NCBI GenBank assembly: GCA_003343885.1
Contig: QAKH01000033.1
Span: forward strand, 1-53,291
Reading direction: 5' to 3'
Source: Clostridiales bacterium
GTDB lineage: Bacteria; Bacillota; Clostridia; Oscillospirales; CAG-382
Length of the DNA: 53,291 bases
The notes under the pieces are model-generated. The model saw only the letters and a program-made list of their open reading frames with translations. It ran no database searches and was not told where the DNA came from. Position numbers and translations under genes: made by a program. Every line of letters begins with the position of its first letter. The first letter of the stretch is position 1. Shown piece after piece: positions 27,459 to 36,305 of this stretch.

Positions 27459-28889
27459 TTGAAGTCTAAACGAACACGCACAGGATTTGCTATGGTATAT
27501 GCCGGTTTATTTCTGTTTTTTAATCCGGTTGTTAGTCTCTACGACTTTTTGCCGGATGTGCTCGGGGCTCTTTTGATTTTCTTAGGATTAAAAAAATCCG
27601 CTGCAATCGACGGGCATTTTGACGACGCACGCAGGTCGGCGTTTAACCTTATATGGTTGTACTTATTAAAACTTGTTATGTCGTTCACTCTTTTAGGCTC
27701 TTCAGATAATTCACTTCCCTACACTTTCATGGCAAGTGTTCTTGAAATAGTATTTTTGCTTCCTTTTTTCTCAAAGCTCTACGAGGGATTTGAATACACC
27801 TCAATGAGAATGGGTACGGGCAACACTGCAAAAGCTGTAAAAGATGTGCGAACATTTTCGGCAATTTTTGTAGTCGCCAGGTGTGTGTTAACGTTTATGC
27901 CGGAAGTACTCGTATTTATGGAGCAAAACGAGGAGATAGATTTAAGCGCAAACGCTTCCTATTCCATGCCGGTAATACATTTGAAACCTTATGTAATACT
28001 TTTCAGCGTGATTGTTCAGCTTATTCTCGGAATTATCTATCTTTACCAGACCGGTAAATTTTTAAAGATTATAAAAAAAGACAGTCTGTACATGCAAAAC
28101 TTTTCCTCAAGATGCGCCGAAGAATGGGACGACAACCACAAAGCGCATGCTTATCAGGCTATCGGAGCGAGTTGCTTATTTCTCATTGCATCACAGGTAT
28201 TTCTCGCAGACTTTTATATTCAAGGCGCCGATATCCTGCCCGATATCTTAGCCGGAGTTATGCTTATTATCTCATTTGCGTGCGTTGGGCGCTTTACCGG
28301 TGATAAGAAGCCTTCAAAAACTCCAGTCCTTGTTTTTCTGATCACCACTCTTTGCTTTACTATACTTTCATACATTGTACAGCCTCAGCATTATGCGCTT
28401 TTGACAGGAACAGCCGTCGATTCTCTCCCATTTACCGGAGCGCTTTCCGTAAGCACAGTTTCTATGACGATTTTGTCGGTTGTGGTTTGTGTTGTCAGCT
28501 TTATTTCCGCACTATGGGTTTACAAGGCGTGGATTGACTGTCACAACGGAGTATACGCTCTAAACGACACAGGAAATCATGACCGAAAGCTTATAAGCGT
28601 ATATATTACCGCCGCTCTTGCCGTGCTTGTAAAATACATTTCGTTTGCCGTAGATGTTTTTATGGCAAAGCTTGCATGTATCCCGGAAGTATCGGTATAT
28701 ATTGCCTCTCGAACACGCATGACTCAGTCAGCCTATGAGCTCGCCGTGGAATCAAGCTCAAATATAGCCTTGTTTGAAAATCTCGACTCTATATCGACAG
28801 TACTCAGACTTGGCGCACTTGTGCTTGTTGTCTTTTCGGTATTCAATATTTTTGCGTTAAAAGCACAGGCTATCAGCGAAGAAAAGTAA
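27459..28889 (+). CDS. Multi-spanning membrane protein of unknown function
   Basis: 476 residues with roughly 10-12 hydrophobic segments, opening TGFAMVYAGLFLFFNPVVSLYDFLPD. It has no signature of a known transporter that I can see. The start is TTG behind GAAAGAGGG. Together with the two preceding genes it makes a run of membrane proteins leading into DUF951-prfA. Confidence 0.78.
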   Translation: MKSKRTRTGFAMVYAGLFLFFNPVVSLYDFLPDVLGALLIFLGLKKSAAIDGHFDDARRSAFNLIWLYLLKLVMSFTLLGSSDNSLPYTFMASVLEIVFLLPFFSKLYEGFEYTSMRMGTGNTAKAVKDVRTFSAIFVVARCVLTFMPEVLVFMEQNEEIDLSANASYSMPVIHLKPYVILFSVIVQLILGIIYLYQTGKFLKIIKKDSLYMQNFSSRCAEEWDDNHKAHAYQAIGASCLFLIASQVFLADFYIQGADILPDILAGVMLIISFACVGRFTGDKKPSKTPVLVFLITTLCFTILSYIVQPQHYALLTGTAVDSLPFTGALSVSTVSMTILSVVVCVVSFISALWVYKAWIDCHNGVYALNDTGNHDRKLISVYITAALAVLVKYISFAVDVFMAKLACIPEVSVYIASRTRMTQSAYELAVESSSNIALFENLDSISTVLRLGALVLVVFSVFNIFALKAQAISEEK

Positions 28890-28934
28890 TCCGGCAGCTT
28901 AAGAAAACGCTTATAAAAATCGGAGGGACATAAA

Positions 28935-29141
28935 ATGCCTGAAATTAAAGTTTTTCGTGCCGGAGACATACTCAACATGAAAAAAAACCATGCTTGTTCA
29001 AAAACCGCCAAGCAATTTCTTGTACTGATGATAGGCAGTGATATAAAAGTAAAGTGTCTTGGCTGTTCAAGAGAAATGATAATTCCGAGAGTAAAACTCG
29101 AAAAGAGCATTAAAAGCATTATTCCGAAGGGAGAAAATTAA
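28935..29141 (+). CDS. DUF951 family protein
   Basis: 68 residues: FRAGDILNMKKNHACSKTAKQFLVLMIGSDIKVKCLGCSREMIIPRVKLEK. The CLGC pair, the earlier HAC cysteine and the RAGDIL opening match DUF951, a small conserved Bacillota protein possibly binding nucleic acid or zinc. GGAGG precedes the ATG and prfA starts right after its stop codon. Confidence 0.9.
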   Translation: MPEIKVFRAGDILNMKKNHACSKTAKQFLVLMIGSDIKVKCLGCSREMIIPRVKLEKSIKSIIPKGEN

Positions 29142-30215
29142 ATGTTTGAAAATCTGCGTGAAGCAGAAAAACACTATCAGCAAATAAGCGAAAAGCTCAT
29201 GACTCCGGAAGTTATAAATGACACGGAGACCTTCAAGAACCTAATGAAGGAGCACAAGAATCTTACGCCGATTATTGAAAAATACAGAGAATATGTCGGT
29301 ACTGAGGACAATTTGAATCAAGCCAGAGAGCTCTTGGAAGAAGGCGGTCTTGAACCGGAAATGAAAGAACTTGCCGAAGAAGAGTTAAAAAATGCCAAAA
29401 ATGAGCTTGAGCGGATAACCGACGAGCTCAAAATTCTGCTTTTACCGCGTGATGAGAATGATGACAGAAACGTCATTGTAGAGATACGTGCCGGAACCGG
29501 CGGCGAAGAGGCTGCGCTCTTTGCGCACAGTCTTTACCGCATGTACAGCATGTATGCCGAGTCAAAAGGCTTCAAGATTGAAATACTCAACATAAACGAA
29601 ACCGAACTCGGCGGCGTAAAGGAAATATCTTTTATGGTTGAGGGTCACGGCGCTTATTCCCGTTTTAAGTTTGAAAGCGGCGTACACCGTGTTCAGCGTG
29701 TTCCCGAAACGGAAACTCAAGGACGTATTCACACCTCGGCTGTTACGGTAGCCGTTCTTCCGGAAGCGGAGGACGTTGAGGTTGAAATAAATCCGGCAGA
29801 CCTTGAAATAGACACCTATCGAAGCGGCGGAGCCGGCGGTCAGCACGTAAACAAGACCGATTCCGCAATCCGAATTACTCACAAGCCGACAGGGGTTGTT
29901 GTGGAATGTCAGGACGAGAGAAGCCAGTTCAAAAACAGGGACAAGGCAATGAAAATGCTAAAAACCAAGCTTCTCGATATGGAACGGGAGAAACAGCAGA
30001 ACGCAATAGCCTCCGAACGACGCAGCCAGGTCGGTTCGGGCGACAGAAGCGAAAGAATACGCACGTACAACTATCCTCAAGGACGTCTTACAGACCACAG
30101 AATAAATCTTACCCTGTATTCGCTCGAAAATATTCTTGACGGAGATCTTGATGACGTCATTGATGCGTTAATAACCGCTGACAGAGCGGAAAAACTGCAA
30201 AACTCCTCATTTTAA
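29142..30215 (+). CDS. prfA: Peptide chain release factor 1
   Basis: 357 residues, standard for RF1, which terminates translation at UAA and UAG. The anticodon tripeptide is P-E-T (188-190), and the peptidyl-transferase GGQ motif is at 232-234 in SGGAGGQHVNKTDSA. The gene begins immediately after the DUF951 stop, with GAAGGGAG as ribosome binding site. prmC, which methylates this Gln in many bacteria, is not adjacent. Confidence 0.98.
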   Translation: MFENLREAEKHYQQISEKLMTPEVINDTETFKNLMKEHKNLTPIIEKYREYVGTEDNLNQARELLEEGGLEPEMKELAEEELKNAKNELERITDELKILLLPRDENDDRNVIVEIRAGTGGEEAALFAHSLYRMYSMYAESKGFKIEILNINETELGGVKEISFMVEGHGAYSRFKFESGVHRVQRVPETETQGRIHTSAVTVAVLPEAEDVEVEINPADLEIDTYRSGGAGGQHVNKTDSAIRITHKPTGVVVECQDERSQFKNRDKAMKMLKTKLLDMEREKQQNAIASERRSQVGSGDRSERIRTYNYPQGRLTDHRINLTLYSLENILDGDLDDVIDALITADRAEKLQNSSF

Positions 30216-30233
30216 GCAAATTCAAGCAATTTG

Positions 30234-30290
30234 AAGCGTCCCAAGACGGAAAAGCAAGCCATTCACCGGTTTTCTCCGTGCGGGACGCTT
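30234..30290 (+). terminator. Long hairpin between prfA and tsaC-like gene
   Basis: Outer stem AAGCGTCCC / GGGACGCTT (30234-30242 with 30282-30290) and an inner ACGGA/TCCGT pairing. The tail TATCTAAGG lacks a U-tract, so it may be a processing or attenuation hairpin. Confidence 0.45.
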
Positions 30291-30311
30291 TATCTAAGGA
30301 CATGATTGATT

Positions 30312-31376
30312 ATGATATTGGAAAAAACCAAGGTTCTCAAAGTATCAAAATCGGCTGACACCAAAAAAGATTTACAAAATCTGTCTTTTGCCGCTGAAAT
30401 AATAAAAAAAAGCGGGCTTGTCGTATTTCCGACGGAAACGGTTTACGGACTCGGTGCAAACGCTCTTGACGAAAAAGCGGTCAGAAAGATATACGAAGCA
30501 AAAGGGCGTCCTCAGAATAATCCGTTAATCATTCATCTTGCAAAAAGCGATGATATTGATTTATACTGCGAAACCGAAAAAATCGCGGGATTAGACGCTC
30601 TTAAGGCTCTCATGCCTGCGCCTCTTACCGTGATACTGCCGGCAAAGCCTGTCATACCGTCCGTTATAACAGCCGGACTTCCGAATGTTGCGGCGAGGGT
30701 TCCCATGAGTGCTGCGGCAAGGAAGCTGATTGAGCTGTCGGGTGTTCCTATCGCGGCTCCGTCGGCTAACCTTTCCGGAAAGCCAAGCCCTACCTGCGCA
30801 AAACATGTTCTTGAGGACATGGACGGCAGAGCCGATGTAATTATTGACGGCGGAGATTGTGAGGTAGGAGTGGAATCCACCATAATAACTCTTTGTGAAG
30901 AAGTTCCGACGCTATTACGTCCCGGCGGAATTACGTTTGAGAAGCTGTGCTCCCTTTTGGGAGAAGTACACATGTCGCACGCAGTGCTTGAAAGCTTAAA
31001 GCCGGGCGAGCAGGTTCTCTCCCCCGGTATGATGTACCGTCACTATGCTCCGGACAGACCGGTTGAACTTGTAAAAGGCAACAGAATGAAGTGTGTGGAT
31101 TACATAAACACCCGTTCAAGCAAAGAGGCCTGCGCAGTTATATGTTACGACGAGCAGGCGCCGCTGTTAAAATGTAAATATGTCCTGACTGCCGGAAGCG
31201 AAAAAGACAATCAGGCGTATGCCTCAAAACTTTTTTCCATGCTAAGAGACACAAATTCACTTGACGTTTCTTATATATTTGCTTTCCTTCCTGCGGATAC
31301 TACGGGAATTTCTCTTGCGATTTACAACCGGCTTCTCAGAGCCGCAGGCTTTAACGTCAAAACCTTTGATGACTGA
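30312..31376 (+). CDS. L-threonylcarbamoyladenylate synthase (TsaC/Sua5)
   Basis: 354 residues. The N-terminal YrdC domain has VVFPTETVYGLGANA, KGRPQNNPLI, and VPIAAPSANLSGKPSPT. The C-terminal Sua5 domain begins after SPGMMYRHYAPD, so this is the longer Sua5 type. It makes threonylcarbamoyl-AMP for the t6A37 modification of ANN-decoding tRNAs. AAGGA lies about 11 nt before the ATG at 30312. Confidence 0.94.
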   Translation: MILEKTKVLKVSKSADTKKDLQNLSFAAEIIKKSGLVVFPTETVYGLGANALDEKAVRKIYEAKGRPQNNPLIIHLAKSDDIDLYCETEKIAGLDALKALMPAPLTVILPAKPVIPSVITAGLPNVAARVPMSAAARKLIELSGVPIAAPSANLSGKPSPTCAKHVLEDMDGRADVIIDGGDCEVGVESTIITLCEEVPTLLRPGGITFEKLCSLLGEVHMSHAVLESLKPGEQVLSPGMMYRHYAPDRPVELVKGNRMKCVDYINTRSSKEACAVICYDEQAPLLKCKYVLTAGSEKDNQAYASKLFSMLRDTNSLDVSYIFAFLPADTTGISLAIYNRLLRAAGFNVKTFDD

Positions 31377-31390
31377 TTTTAACAAAAAAC

Positions 31391-31431
31391 ACACGTCTGA
31401 AATCCGGTAATTCCAGGCGTGTTATTTTTTT
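31391..31431 (+). terminator. Terminator after tsaC-like gene
   Basis: 9-bp stem ACACGTCTG / CAGGCGTGT (31391-31399 with 31414-31422) followed by TATTTTTTT. Confidence 0.75.
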
Positions 31432-31469
31432 AAATAACGAAAAATACATAATAATTGTTAAAAAATACA

Positions 31470-31498
31470 TTTAAACATTTTTTCCTTTATGGTACTAT
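31470..31498 (+). promoter_or_regulatory. Promoter of GH29 gene
   Basis: TTTAAA (31470-31475), 17-bp spacer, TACTAT (31493-31498), 60 bp before the start codon. Confidence 0.5.
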
Positions 31499-31557
31499 CA
31501 TCTTATGGATATAATGTTAAAAATTCCATGAACATATATTTTTCGGAGGTAAAAGAC

Positions 31558-32883
31558 ATGTCAAGCTATGTTACAAGAAAAACACCGGGCGATACAAGCT
31601 GGTTTGTTCACGACAGATTCGGTATGTTTATTCATTTCGGCACATACGCTCTCGCGGCGCGTCACGAATGGGTAAAGCGCAACGAAAGCATATCCGAGGA
31701 AAAGTACAACAAATATTTTGAATACTTCAACCCCGACCTGTTTGATGCAAAGGAATGGGCAAGAAAAGCCAAAGAAGCCGGCATGAAATATGCCGTACTC
31801 ACTACAAAGCACCACGAAGGCTTCTGCCTGTTTGACAGTGCATATACTGACTACAAGGCTACAAACACGCCCTTCGGACGTGACATAGTCAAAGAGTACG
31901 CCGACGCTTTCCGTGCAGAGGGACTGCATGTCGGTTTCTATTACTCACTTATTGACTGGCATCATCCGGAATTTCCGATTGACGCAATGCATCCCCGCCG
32001 TCACGATCCCGACGCTGAACAGTTAGACAAGGGCCGTGACATGAAAAAATATGCTGAGTACATGCGCAATCAGGTAAGAGAATTACTTACAAATTACGGA
32101 AAAATAGATATTCTTTGGTTTGACTTCTCATATTCTGCCCCTGACCCAAGAGAAGTTAAGCCGTGGATGCAATTCGGCGGTGCAAAGAGCAAGGATCAGT
32201 GGGAATCCGAAGAGCTCATTGCTCTTGCACGTTCGCTCCAGCCGGGAATAATAATAGACAACCGTGCCGATATCGAACAGGATCTTTGGACACCAGAGCA
32301 GTATCAGCTGCTTTCGTGGCCGAGACACGGCGAAACCGGCGAGTATCTTACCTGGGAAGCCTGCCAGACTTTCTCCGGTTCATGGGGATACTACCGAGAC
32401 GAAATGAGCTGGAAATCTCCGCAGATGCTTATTGAAATGCTCATCAACACCGTTTGTCTCGGCGGAAATCTGCTTATGAACGTTGGGCCCACTGCCAGGG
32501 GATGTTTTGACTACCGTGCAGATGAAGCGCTTAAGGCTTATGCCGACTGGATGAAATACAATTCCCGTTCAATTTACGGCTGCACCATGGCAGAACCTGA
32601 ATTTAAGGCTCCCAGAGGCTGCCGCCTTACTCAGAGTCAGGACGGAAAGAGGTTATATATTCACCTTATGGAGTATCCGTACACCTTCCTTGAGTGCCCG
32701 GGATTTGCCGGAAAAATTGACTACGCTCAATTTCTGCATGACGGAAGTGAGATACTGTTCCATGACGGCCATGTTGAACATTACAGCGAAGGCATGAGTC
32801 AAGACACAAGTATCGCCTTTTTGAGAATTCCGGTCGTAAAGCCGAACGTACTTGTGCCGGTTATTGAACTGTTCTTAAAATAA
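31558..32883 (+). CDS. Alpha-L-fucosidase, GH29
   Basis: 441 residues, no signal peptide, so probably cytoplasmic. The GH29 catalytic domain is clear: WFVHDRFGMFIHFGTYALAARHEWV, AVLTTKHHEGFCLFDS, GFYYSLIDWHHPEF and the nucleophile Asp at 189 in ILWFDFS. GGNLLMNVGP and a small C-terminal beta domain follow. It would release L-fucose from imported glycans. Start at 31558 has GGAGG 8 nt upstream. Its stop codon is followed in the same frame by a UroD-like remnant (32884-33084). Confidence 0.94.
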   Translation: MSSYVTRKTPGDTSWFVHDRFGMFIHFGTYALAARHEWVKRNESISEEKYNKYFEYFNPDLFDAKEWARKAKEAGMKYAVLTTKHHEGFCLFDSAYTDYKATNTPFGRDIVKEYADAFRAEGLHVGFYYSLIDWHHPEFPIDAMHPRRHDPDAEQLDKGRDMKKYAEYMRNQVRELLTNYGKIDILWFDFSYSAPDPREVKPWMQFGGAKSKDQWESEELIALARSLQPGIIIDNRADIEQDLWTPEQYQLLSWPRHGETGEYLTWEACQTFSGSWGYYRDEMSWKSPQMLIEMLINTVCLGGNLLMNVGPTARGCFDYRADEALKAYADWMKYNSRSIYGCTMAEPEFKAPRGCRLTQSQDGKRLYIHLMEYPYTFLECPGFAGKIDYAQFLHDGSEILFHDGHVEHYSEGMSQDTSIAFLRIPVVKPNVLVPVIELFLK

Positions 32884-33084
32884 TACGGAAAGATTTCTTT
32901 CTGCGGCGGAGTTGACGCACAGAATCTGCTGGTAAACGGAAGCAGTGAAGATGTAAAAAAAGATGTACTTCGTCTGAAAAATCTTTTCCCGACAGGTCTT
33001 GTTATTTCACCAAGTCATGAGGCTATTCTCCCCGACATACCGCCTGCAAACATTGAGGCTTTGTTTATCTCTGTTAAAAACTGA
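32884..33084 (+). pseudogene. UroD-like C-terminal remnant
   Basis: Sixty-six codons, open and in frame with the fucosidase, directly after its TAA. They read YGKISFCGGVDAQNLLVNGS, then a helix, then FPTGLVISPSHEAILPDIPP and a terminal NIEALFIS. This is the C-terminal end of the uroporphyrinogen decarboxylase/corrinoid methyltransferase-like family (typically about 340 residues). There is no start codon with a ribosome binding site and no N-terminal part, so it is a truncated remnant, probably left by a deletion or recombination that joined it to the fucosidase gene. Confidence 0.82.
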
Positions 33085-33092
33085 AAAAGAAA

Positions 33093-33129
33093 ACAGCGAG
33101 ATTTTAGATTTGTTCGAGAATCTCGCTGT
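33093..33129 (-). terminator. Terminator of mreB-like gene
   Basis: 11-bp perfect stem ACAGCGAGATT / AATCTCGCTGT (33093-33103 with 33119-33129). Read on the minus strand it is followed by TTTTCTTTTTC, a good U-tract after the mreB-like gene. Confidence 0.85.
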
Positions 33130-33168
33130 AATTTACTCATAACATCTTAACTTAAACTTAACTTTTTA

Positions 33169-34188
33169 TCAGAATCTCTCCTGACGTTGGCGGGAAATAT
33201 TTATAATTCCCTCGGGAAGCACAGGAATGTTATCAAGAGAACGGCCAGTTCCTATAACAACGCAGGTTGTCGGATTTTCTGCGATATATGTTTTTATTCC
33301 GCAAGCCCTCTCAATAAGCCTGTCCATACCATATATCAAACTGCCGCCGCCCGTCATGACAATTCCGTTTGCGGCTACATCTCCGACCAACTCCGGCGGC
33401 GTTCTCTCAAGCACGTGGCAGACTGCGTCGGCAACCGCCTTTGCAACCGGCGTTACAGCTTCTCTGACCTCGTCCGAGTTAACGCTTATCATTTTAGGCA
33501 GTCCCTCTTTCAGGCACCTACCCTTTACGTTCATGAAGTACTGATTATCAAACGGCCATGCGCCGCCTATTTTTTTCTTTATTTCCTCGGCAGTCACTTC
33601 TCCTATAAGCACGTTATGCTTATGGCGTATATATTTTATTATCGCCTCGTCTATCTTATTTCCGGCAGCTTTTACCGACTCCGACACTACTATCGATCCG
33701 AGAGATATTACGGCGATATCCGTTGTTCCGCCGCCAATATCTATAACCATATGTCCCTGCGGCTTGGATATGTCAATTCCTGCTCCTATTGCGGCCGCAA
33801 TCGGTTCTTCTATGAGATACGTTTTTTTGGCTCCTGCCGCAATGGTTGCGTCATATACGGCGCGCTCCTCAACTTCGGTAATTCCACTGGGAACGCAGAC
33901 CATAACACGTGGCTTGAATATACTCGCCCCCACGGCTTTTCTTATGCAAAACCTTAACATTTTGAGTGTTACGTCATACTGAGAAATAACGCCGTCCTGA
34001 AGCGGATGAACGGCAAGTATATTTCCGGGCGTTCTTCCCAACATAAGTTCTGCTTCTTTTCCTACTTTAAGAACCTTACCGGACGTCTTATCAATGGCAA
34101 CTACAGACGGTTCTTCCAAAACCACGCCTTTACCCTTGACATACACAAGCACGCTCGCCGTTCCTAAATCTATTGCAATATCATTCAT
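33169..34188 (-). CDS. mreB: MreB/Mbl-family actin homologue
   Basis: 339 residues. It has the actin-fold nucleotide loops: IAIDLGTASVLVYVKGKGVV at the N terminus, MVIDIGGGTTDIAVIS near 160 and GIVMTGGGSLIYGMD near 290, plus the LIEEPIAAAIGAG signature. MreB filaments organise cell-wall synthesis under the membrane. No mreC/mreD is next to it, so it may be an Mbl- or MreBH-like paralogue; I cannot tell from one gene. GGGAG precedes the ATG. Confidence 0.95.
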   Translation of the reverse strand: MNDIAIDLGTASVLVYVKGKGVVLEEPSVVAIDKTSGKVLKVGKEAELMLGRTPGNILAVHPLQDGVISQYDVTLKMLRFCIRKAVGASIFKPRVMVCVPSGITEVEERAVYDATIAAGAKKTYLIEEPIAAAIGAGIDISKPQGHMVIDIGGGTTDIAVISLGSIVVSESVKAAGNKIDEAIIKYIRHKHNVLIGEVTAEEIKKKIGGAWPFDNQYFMNVKGRCLKEGLPKMISVNSDEVREAVTPVAKAVADAVCHVLERTPPELVGDVAANGIVMTGGGSLIYGMDRLIERACGIKTYIAENPTTCVVIGTGRSLDNIPVLPEGIINISRQRQERF

Positions 34189-34281
34189 GTTTTTTCTCCC
34201 AATGTTACGTCTTTGGTATTATCTTTACCGATATAAATGCTTATAGGGGCTTTACAAGCGAATCCGTGGCATCAAATGGCA

Positions 34282-35241
34282 TTAATTACTGCTAAGATCA
34301 ACACGATTTCTTATTTCTCCGGTTGAAAACGCCTTTATATTTCTGCATACCTCGTCAATAAGTCTAACTCTTGCTTCATATGCTCCCCACGCCATGTGCG
34401 GAGTAAAAATGACGTTTTCCATTCCGCAAAGCCGTTGAAACGGAGAATCATGGCTCATCGGTTCACTGGAATACACATCGCACCCGAATCCCCCGAGTAT
34501 ACCTTTTTCAACTGCCTGCGCAACGTCCTCTTCGACTGTTACCGCACCTCGTGCCACGTTGACAAGGACAAGTCCCTTTTTAGCTTTTTCAAGGACATGA
34601 GAGTTTATGCTGCCTGCCGTTTGCTCGTTTAACGGAGTATGGACAGAAACTATGTCGCTTTTCTCAAAAAGCTCGTCTATGCTGACGCACTTAACGTCCT
34701 TTACCGGCGTTCTTTTGCACACTAAAATATTACAGCCGAGACTCTGAGCGACCTTTGCGACTTTCTTGCCGATATTGCCGAATCCGTATATTCCCCACGT
34801 CTTTCCGGCAAGTTCGTAAAAAACCGGCTCAAGACAATTGTGAATACCGCTCTCAGTATACTTTCCGCTCTTGCAATAGGCATCATACGTATTCAACCGG
34901 CAGCAAAGAGACAGCGCCATTCCTACTGTCAGCTGCGCAACGGAATCCGTCGAATAATCCTTTACGTTGCACACCGCAATATTTCTGCTTCGTGCATACT
35001 CCATATCAACATTATCATAGCCTGTCGCCGTTATGCATATCAGTTTTAAATTTTCCGCACCGGCAAGGACTTCTCTATTAAGTTTGCATTTATTTGTTAT
35101 GACAACCTGAGCCTTTGCAATACGCAAGCCTGTTTCTTCATTTGGAGTTTTATCATAAATTTCCGTTTCTCCAAGGTTTTTTATACAGTCAAGGTCTATA
35201 TCTTTGCCTATTGTCTTTGCGTCGAGAAATACGATTTTCAC
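34282..35241 (-). CDS. D-2-hydroxyacid dehydrogenase
   Basis: 319-residue NAD-dependent D-2-hydroxyacid dehydrogenase. The Rossmann dinucleotide loop is GFGNIG (153-158). The catalytic set is R231 (NVARG), E260 (YSSEP) and H282 (FTPHMAWG). Nearest in pattern to glycerate/hydroxypyruvate reductases, but the substrate is open. A GTG start at 35241 has GGGAG 7 nt upstream; in-frame codons before it lack such a site. It is transcribed away from the rhamnose block. Confidence 0.93.
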   Translation of the reverse strand: MKIVFLDAKTIGKDIDLDCIKNLGETEIYDKTPNEETGLRIAKAQVVITNKCKLNREVLAGAENLKLICITATGYDNVDMEYARSRNIAVCNVKDYSTDSVAQLTVGMALSLCCRLNTYDAYCKSGKYTESGIHNCLEPVFYELAGKTWGIYGFGNIGKKVAKVAQSLGCNILVCKRTPVKDVKCVSIDELFEKSDIVSVHTPLNEQTAGSINSHVLEKAKKGLVLVNVARGAVTVEEDVAQAVEKGILGGFGCDVYSSEPMSHDSPFQRLCGMENVIFTPHMAWGAYEARVRLIDEVCRNIKAFSTGEIRNRVDLSSN

Positions 35242-35264
35242 TCTGTCTCTCCCTTTTTTTATTA

Positions 35265-35293
35265 ATTCTATCACATGCTCTCACAAAAGTCAA
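35265..35293 (-). promoter_or_regulatory. Promoter of D-2-hydroxyacid dehydrogenase gene
   Basis: Minus strand TTGACT (35293-35288), 17-bp spacer, TAGAAT (35270-35265). Confidence 0.7.
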
Positions 35294-35349
35294 CACGCCG
35301 CTTTTAAAGTTTGATTTCATTTTTTCTATCAAAATTTCACTATTTTCTA

Positions 35350-35378
35350 TTTACAAAAATCTGCTGTTATTGTATAAT
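35350..35378 (+). promoter_or_regulatory. Promoter of the isomerase-rhaB-rhaA operon
   Basis: TTTACA (35350-35355), 17-bp spacer, TATAAT (35373-35378), 45 bp before the first gene. I see no cre-like or other operator dyad here. Confidence 0.75.
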
Positions 35379-35422
35379 TAGCGTGAATATATGTGAAATA
35401 ATCTATCAGAAGGAGTTTACTA

Positions 35423-36280
35423 ATGGCTAAATACATTCTAAGCGCTTTTGCTGACGAGGTTTCACCGGTATTTAAAAATCAGCTCGAATACCTGACTTCC
35501 AGAGAAATTAAATTTATTGAACCGAGAAATATTGACGGAACGAACGTTTCTTCTTTAACACCGGAACAGGCTTCCGATGCAAAGAAGCTTCTTGATTCTT
35601 ACGGAATCGGCGTATCTTCAATCGGTTCTCCCGTCGGCAAGATAAGTGTTGACGACGATTTCGCCGAACACTTGAAGCTTTTTGAAAACACTTTGGACGT
35701 TGCAAGAACCTTTGAAGCTAAAAACATACGCATGTTCAGTTTCTTCTACCCCGAAAACACTTTGACCACAGCTCACAGGGATGCGGTCATGGCACGTCTT
35801 GAAATACTTTGGGAGATGGCTGACAAAAAAGGCATTACTCTTTGCCATGAAAATGAAAAATCAATTTACGGCGAAACTCCCGAAAGCTGTTTAGACATCA
35901 TGAAGCACTTCAACGGCAAAATCAAAAGCGTCTTTGATATGGGTAACTTTGCTTTCTGCAAACAGGATCCATTAAAAGGCTATGACGCTCTTGAGCCGTA
36001 CATAGAATACATACACATCAAGGACGCATTCTACGACACACGTATAGTGCCTGCAGGAAACGGCGACGGCAAGGTTTACGAAATTCTTGACCGATTCGAC
36101 AAGTATACAGATAGGGACGTATTCCTTACGCTTGAGCCTCACCTTACAGTTTTCAGCGGCTTGGAAAAATTATCCAACCTGAACGATATTACCGTCGGCA
36201 ATGCGTACGAAACTCCCGAGGCCGCTTTTGACGCGGCAATTACCGCACTCAAGACCATCTTAGACAAAATAGGCAAGTAA
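35423..36280 (+). CDS. TIM-barrel sugar phosphate isomerase/epimerase
   Basis: 285 residues of the xylose-isomerase-like/AP endonuclease 2 fold. The metal-site segments are LCHENEKSIYGETPE, SVFDMGNFAF, EYIHIKDAFYDTRIVPAGNGDGKV and LTLEPHL. It is the first gene of a unit with rhaB (25 bp downstream) and rhaA. Members of this fold include epimerases and dehydratases; the position suggests work on rhamnose or a related sugar, which is inference. Confidence 0.9.
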   Translation: MAKYILSAFADEVSPVFKNQLEYLTSREIKFIEPRNIDGTNVSSLTPEQASDAKKLLDSYGIGVSSIGSPVGKISVDDDFAEHLKLFENTLDVARTFEAKNIRMFSFFYPENTLTTAHRDAVMARLEILWEMADKKGITLCHENEKSIYGETPESCLDIMKHFNGKIKSVFDMGNFAFCKQDPLKGYDALEPYIEYIHIKDAFYDTRIVPAGNGDGKVYEILDRFDKYTDRDVFLTLEPHLTVFSGLEKLSNLNDITVGNAYETPEAAFDAAITALKTILDKIGK

Positions 36281-36305
36281 TTCTAATACAGAAAGGATTT
36301 TTGTT

